The position numbers and the translations under genes were made by a program. Below, piece by piece: positions 59,080-64,000 of a stretch of 64,000 nucleotides of DNA; the first letter of the stretch is position 1; each line of letters starts with the position of its first letter. Source of the stretch: Aspidiotus rigidus (Eukaryota > Arthropoda > Insecta > Hemiptera > Diaspididae). The stretch covers positions 14,110,501 to 14,174,500 of the forward strand of contig JAVHKY010000025.1 in the NCBI GenBank assembly GCA_035079385.1, written 5' to 3'. Below the pieces are notes generated by a model. That model searched no databases and had not been told where the DNA came from. It worked only from the letters and a program-made list of their open reading frames with translations.

Positions 59080-60060
59080 TATTCTTTTCGACTTTATTTT
59101 ATTTTGGAATAATTTATCAGCAATAGATCAATATCATAACTGACTTCATTAATTCTAAGCGAAGAATTATTTTTACCATCATATCTAGTAATAATAATGA
59201 ATGAAAGAATGACCCACCAATTTTTAATCATGTAAGTATGTAGAAGTAACAATATTGATAAAAATTAATTATTATTATTATTATTTAACTACATACTATC
59301 AAAATTTTTTCATCAAGGTAAAGGAAAGACTATTCTTGAAATAATTGAAAAAACAACTTCTATTGATGATAAATAATGAAAATGAGTATGTTAAATGAAT
59401 TAAATGATATATTTATTTAATGAATTTTATTTTATTATAAAATTTTTTTTTCATTTAATTTGATTAAAACTTGAAGTAATTCTGCATTCAATTTTTTAAT
59501 CTTAGAGATCCGATTCATCACGTTACGGCACATGTTGAATTGAAGGAAGCTTTACTGCATTCACTTTCATAAACTCAGTATGAATCGTTGATAATGGTAT
59601 TTTTACTAAAAGATATTCGAAGTGTAATGAAAATAATTTACAGTTGAGTAAAAACTTGAGTTTATTTTATTTCTAATGAAATAAATGCGGCAAAGTTTCC
59701 TTTAATTCTATCAGAAACAAAAAATCATTCTATATTTTATTTATGATAGCTCGTTAAATAGATAAATAAATAAAAAAAAAATTAAAAATGAATAAAAAAT
59801 ACTTTTGTGGTCTTTTTTTCTTTAATAAATATTAAACTTTTTGAAATTATTTCATCAATCTATTAATTTTCAATTTAAATATCAAATGTGTTAGTTTTTC
59901 ATCATTTTTAATTATTTTTCATCAATAAAATTAATTTTTAATGATTTAATTTATTGTTTTTTTTTCCTTACATATTTTTCATTGAATTATGTCGATTACT
60001 TCCGATTTTAGACGTTGACAAAAAAAAAAGAAAAAAAAAAAAAGTGTTTGCTAATTGTTG
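59080..60060. other. Long AT-rich stretch
   Basis: Nearly 1 kb of very AT-rich DNA with runs of A and T (e.g. 60018-60043). No coding, repeat ends or RNA recognised. Confidence 0.4.
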
Positions 60061-63000
60061 AAGTAGCTAGAAATCTGTTTGCCCTTCACCCCACTGAAAA
60101 TCTTTAAATCCCAAGTGTGACCTCTTTCAAGCATTATGGTGAGTGCAAAGTGCCATAAATAAGTCGAGATTGTTTCTTTTATTCTTTTCCCAGAAATTTT
60201 TTTTTTTTACCTGTAATCTGGTAACGCTATTGTCTCCTAATTAGCTATCAAATACTCTGTCACCCCTGGACCGCCAGATTTTCCAGCTTATAATTATTTT
60301 CGAGCTTCTATTTAAGGGAGCCAAACTTCTTGTCTATTGTAGTTTCTCTTGATGTTACATCATAGTTTATCTGCGCGTTATGGTCTCGTTGGCGCCACTT
60401 TCCCCGTGTTACAAGGCGTCATCAATTAAAAATATTTACTTAAAAAGACGTCCTAAATGTTCCATCGAAGATATTCGGGAAACGAAAATAATGAACCGAA
60501 AATTGTGTAGGAAGTAGGAAAATTTATGGTAATAACAGATTAAATTCAAATCGTGAGAATAACTTTCATTGCGTTCACGTGAAACGAATGAAAGGTTCTT
60601 ATTCGCAGGAAACGTTGGTGGTAAGACTTTGATGACAATACGAAGTCAAAGAAAGCTGAGAAACCTGCGACGTTGCGTTTTTTTTTAATTACTAGCTTTT
60701 CGGGGACAAAAATGAGAAAATTCTAGAATATCTTGCTCACAAAAGTTGTATAAAAATCTACACGTCTGGTTTTCGCTGTCTTGTCGTCCTATTCTTAACT
60801 TTTGCCGGGAACCTGGATAAAAGCCCTCCGTGACGTCATCAAGGATAGAGGCTTTTACCTGTTTTGATGACTCGAAAAAGGTATGGGGGCGAGAACCATC
60901 AGAGAGAGAGAGTGAAACATGGAGAAAAGACCCACTTAGAAGACTTTGAATCGACCTTCGAGCTATACATATACATCGGGAAAGGAACTTACCGTAGAAC
61001 TTGAAAAAAAATTAACCTTCGTGCTACGTATTTACATGTAGCATGTGGTTCCGAAGAGAGGAGAGTACTCGAGGAAATGGACGGTAACGACCTTTGTGTT
61101 CGAGGTAAAGGGACCTTCGGGCGTAGGACAGGTAGTTTATGGATAATGCCAATAATTCACTCATTTATACTGATAAAGAAGTTGGAAATTCTTTCCTCGA
61201 GACAGGCATCTATTTTCTGTTTGTATAAGTGAAACTATTCTTACAGAAGTGGGAAGAAAAAAATCTAAAAATATGGTTTGAAAAATTGCCTCGTCGAATA
61301 TTGGAAAAATATGACTATCAGTTTGGAAACAAAATATCTCGTTTCATTAGTTACTTTTTGATGATAAAAGGAGGCAATACAATCGAAAATGTTGTCAGAC
61401 AAAGCTTTCGATAACACCAGTAGAGCGAGATAACGGAGGAGTGGTCGACGAGAAATAAAAAGAAACGTTTTCAAGGAAGGACGTTACGTAAGTTAAGATA
61501 TCGGCATAAAATGGGAAAATAGCTCTAATGTCTATTTAATAACATTTTTGATGATAATGTTACAAAAATATGATCCGAAGCTGTGTTATTCATAAAAATT
61601 GTTTTCTTTCCTTCCGAAATCGTTCGCCCGAGGGAAGCGGAATTTAAGACACCGAGATGGTACCTACTGTCGTGAAGTGAAATGTGAGGAATCGAGGTCA
61701 CGTGAACTATTTTGTACACAATTGACCCGGAAAAGTACGAGTCTACTTACGTGTGAGCTTCGAAAACTAAAATTTTTAAATCCATATTCGTTATATTTGT
61801 ATGTACTTTGGAACTTCTATCTCATTTATTATACGAAAAGTCGCTTCGTGTTGGTTAACTGTTGCTCAACCGATGGAGTGTTCGCGAGTCGTATTTTCGC
61901 TCGAAAGTCTAAAAGCGTGCGGGTCAATAATGGTTAGTCTAATTACGTCAATTAGCTTCCTTGTCTCAATTACGAACATAATGCTGGGTTACGATTTTTG
62001 CAACAGAGGTGATAACCCGAGATTGCGTACATACTGTACTCTACCTCGATATTAATAAGAGGTGACACTCGATAATTCAAAACTTATATCAGACAACAAT
62101 AATAGTCGAGAGATGTATTATTATTCGTCAATTTAAAGAGTCTTTACAAGGCCGACCACACTGTGAGATACCGAGTATAAAAATTAATTTATTAAAAGGA
62201 ACGAGGCGCGTGTACGTTTCCGCATTTAGATGCCAAACGTGATTGGCTATTTAATGATGATTAGTTCTTGTTTCAGATGAAAATGAAATTTCCTGTTATT
62301 CCGATCACTTATTAGATATTGCAATGCCAAGATATCGTCTTCGTAAATATATTTCTCTTTCTATAGAGACTTCGCTAGATATGGGAATATAGCGAGAGTG
62401 ATAGACAGGAAGGAAGAGAGAACAAAAATTTGTGCAATAGGTAAATAAACCATCTAGTACCCATAATTTTCACCTCAGACGACTACATTGTTAATTCTCA
62501 TTCCTATTCCAATCTCCGACCACGCTAGTCTTTAATTGTGAATAATACAGCGCAAGCACTCTTGACGATTACATCACAAGTAGAACTACTTCCTTTTCTA
62601 TCTCTCTCGTTTTGTCTCCGTTTGTCTCGAACCTCCCTCTCAAAACTCTCGGATAAAATAAAAAAAAAAAAAGGATCAACAAGCGCAATAGATCTCTTTA
62701 TAAGAATACCATATCGAATTTTATACGGATGCGTATCGTATTTTTGGCCAAGACAGATGTTTTGAGATTTGATGTGGGACACGTTGCGCTAATTATTCCT
62801 AAATAGTAGCTAGTCTCTCTCGTGGTTCCAATTGATTGGTTTTATGAACAGTTTGTACTCAGTGTTGTTGATTACGCCATATTATATCTATACGATATCG
62901 TAATTTAATCTGAACTTATGAATGATAGTGGAGAATAGTATCCGCCGTGAAATAGGAGAACAGTAAAATGGTTTCGGTTTGTTACGTTATGACTAAGTTT

Positions 63001-63709
63001 CTTCTAGAGGGCAGGGCGATTACTATACTGGAGGAAGAAACTTTGATTATCGAACGTACAGTATTATGTAGATTTTGTACTTTTCACGTAACGAGATCGT
63101 GAGATAAAAATGTATCGTATTATCTGCGCCGTATCTTCCATCCGGTCAATTAATCATACTCGCGTCCATTAACAAACCTCGGGAAAGAAAAGACGTTCGA
63201 GTGATCAGCCGACGAAATAATTATCCCAGAAGTTTTCTTAAGTCATAAACCGTACTGTAATTATTGAAAGAGGGACAAAGTGAATGACTATCAATCTAAA
63301 CCAAAAAAATATATATATATCCGTATATACCTTGACTTTTCCATCAGGTCTTTCCAGCGTGATATTCTCCTCTCCCCATGAATGAAATTAAGAATCACTT
63401 CTCTTTTCCTTCTACATCGTTGAAATTTTTGAAAGCCCTAGATATCCCTTCCTCAGTATGAAACGCTCTGATTTTTTAAATTTCTCCTCTTGAAGGATTT
63501 GAACGAAAAATCATCTCTCGATAGCGTCACCCTCGAATCTCCTTGTTTTGTACTTTCCTCGTCACAGACATTTTTAGCAATACCCGGTTCTGGTGGCGCC
63601 GTATTCCGATACGGATAATTTGTTCAAGTCCTTCTCTAGGTATGTACTTCTAAAGCGCATTGATGATGTCACACGCTTTTTCAATTTATATTTCTTTCTT
63701 GCGATCTAT
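60061..63709. other. Intergenic DNA, no gene recognised
   Basis: Contains a dispersed-repeat fragment at 60800-61060 (CCGGGAACCTGG, GTGACGTCATCAAGG, TTCGAGCTATACATATACAT). Short frames at 61229-62055 and 62525-62782 have no motif or splice context. A short (AT) run lies at 63308-63320. Confidence 0.3.
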
Positions 63710-63960
63710 TAACCATATTTCATAGCGAGAAAGATAGTCTTAGCCTGAAATCCTTCTTTGAGCCAAGCTAATGTTTTTTGTAGCCAAACTTCCATGCCCA
63801 AAAAAGAAATTTAGTTCTAGATTCCATAGTTACAGGCAAGCTTGAACTTTTCTTTGGGCCCACCTCTACGCAGGTTCATAGCTCCGAATATGACGGAGTG
63901 GAACTCTAAATTTTCCCAAGTCCCTAGGCTATGATGGCGTCACAAAAGGTCGGAAGCGTA
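63710..63960 (+). repeat. Dispersed repeat (same family as 35878-36090), copy 4
   Basis: GATAGTCTTAGCCTGAAATCC, GAGCCAAGCTAATGTTTTT, GGGCCCACCTCTACGCAGG and TTCATAGCTCCGAATATGAC match the other copies in order, followed by GGCGTCACAAAAGGTCGGAA. Confidence 0.55.
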
Positions 63961-64000
63961 CATTTCTCAAGGATATAACCCACACGTAGATCACAACTAA

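Noticed and set aside
1..64000. tRNA, rRNA, riboswitch or self-splicing intron genes
   Set aside because: By eye I saw no convincing cloverleaf, rRNA core or intron core. A covariance-model scan would be needed to exclude them.

Overview
The window is eukaryotic nuclear DNA and almost certainly from an arthropod. Genes are split by short GT-AG introns of about 70 to 350 nt, the background is AT-rich, and much of the space is transposon debris (BEL/Pao, Penelope-like, hAT-like and foldback elements). An AT-rich insect, possibly a hemipteran such as a scale insect or mealybug, fits the texture, but nothing seen here proves the lineage. I assembled gene models by hand from splice sites, reading phase and motif continuity.

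Layout. 1-5.3 kb is a nested LTR-retrotransposon block: the 3' end of a plus-strand element sits inside the pol gene of a dead minus-strand BEL/Pao element. 5.7-9.6 kb is a complete 16-exon shugoshin gene (628 aa), with the two-exon HOP2/PSMC3IP gene (209 aa) convergent to it at 10.7-11.4 kb. 14.3-19.4 kb holds a three-exon gene for a cysteine-containing secreted protein (254 aa) with a possible alternative last exon. 19.9-20.8 kb is a three-copy tandem repeat in which one copy carries a 226-bp transposon. 22.6-26.4 kb is a complete 13-coding-exon ANKLE2 gene (773 aa). 30.7-31.2 kb is the first coding exon of a goliath/RNF13-type PA-domain ubiquitin ligase whose remaining exons I cannot find. 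35-43 kb is dominated by tandem and dispersed repeats. 43.8-45.0 kb is a three-exon minus-strand gene for an unrecognised secreted protein (251 aa). 45.7-47.4 kb is a composite hAT-like element. 49.2-49.9 kb is an intronless gene of unknown function (232 aa). The rest is dispersed repeats, a 164-bp MITE, a degenerate Penelope-like element with reverse transcriptase and GIY-YIG remnants, a 148-bp foldback element, and unremarkable AT-rich DNA.

How the genes relate. Shugoshin (cohesin protection), HOP2 (meiotic strand exchange) and ANKLE2 (nuclear-envelope reassembly) are all chromosome-cycle genes, and shugoshin and ANKLE2 families both work through PP2A. Eukaryotic genes are not in operons, so this clustering may be chance. 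I found no convincing new multi-gene system. The most distinctive material is the two unrecognised secreted-protein genes, the natural before/after transposon insertion at 20.4 kb, and a repeat family built on a roughly 46-bp unit that is tandemly amplified at 37.6-38.4 kb and scattered through the right half.
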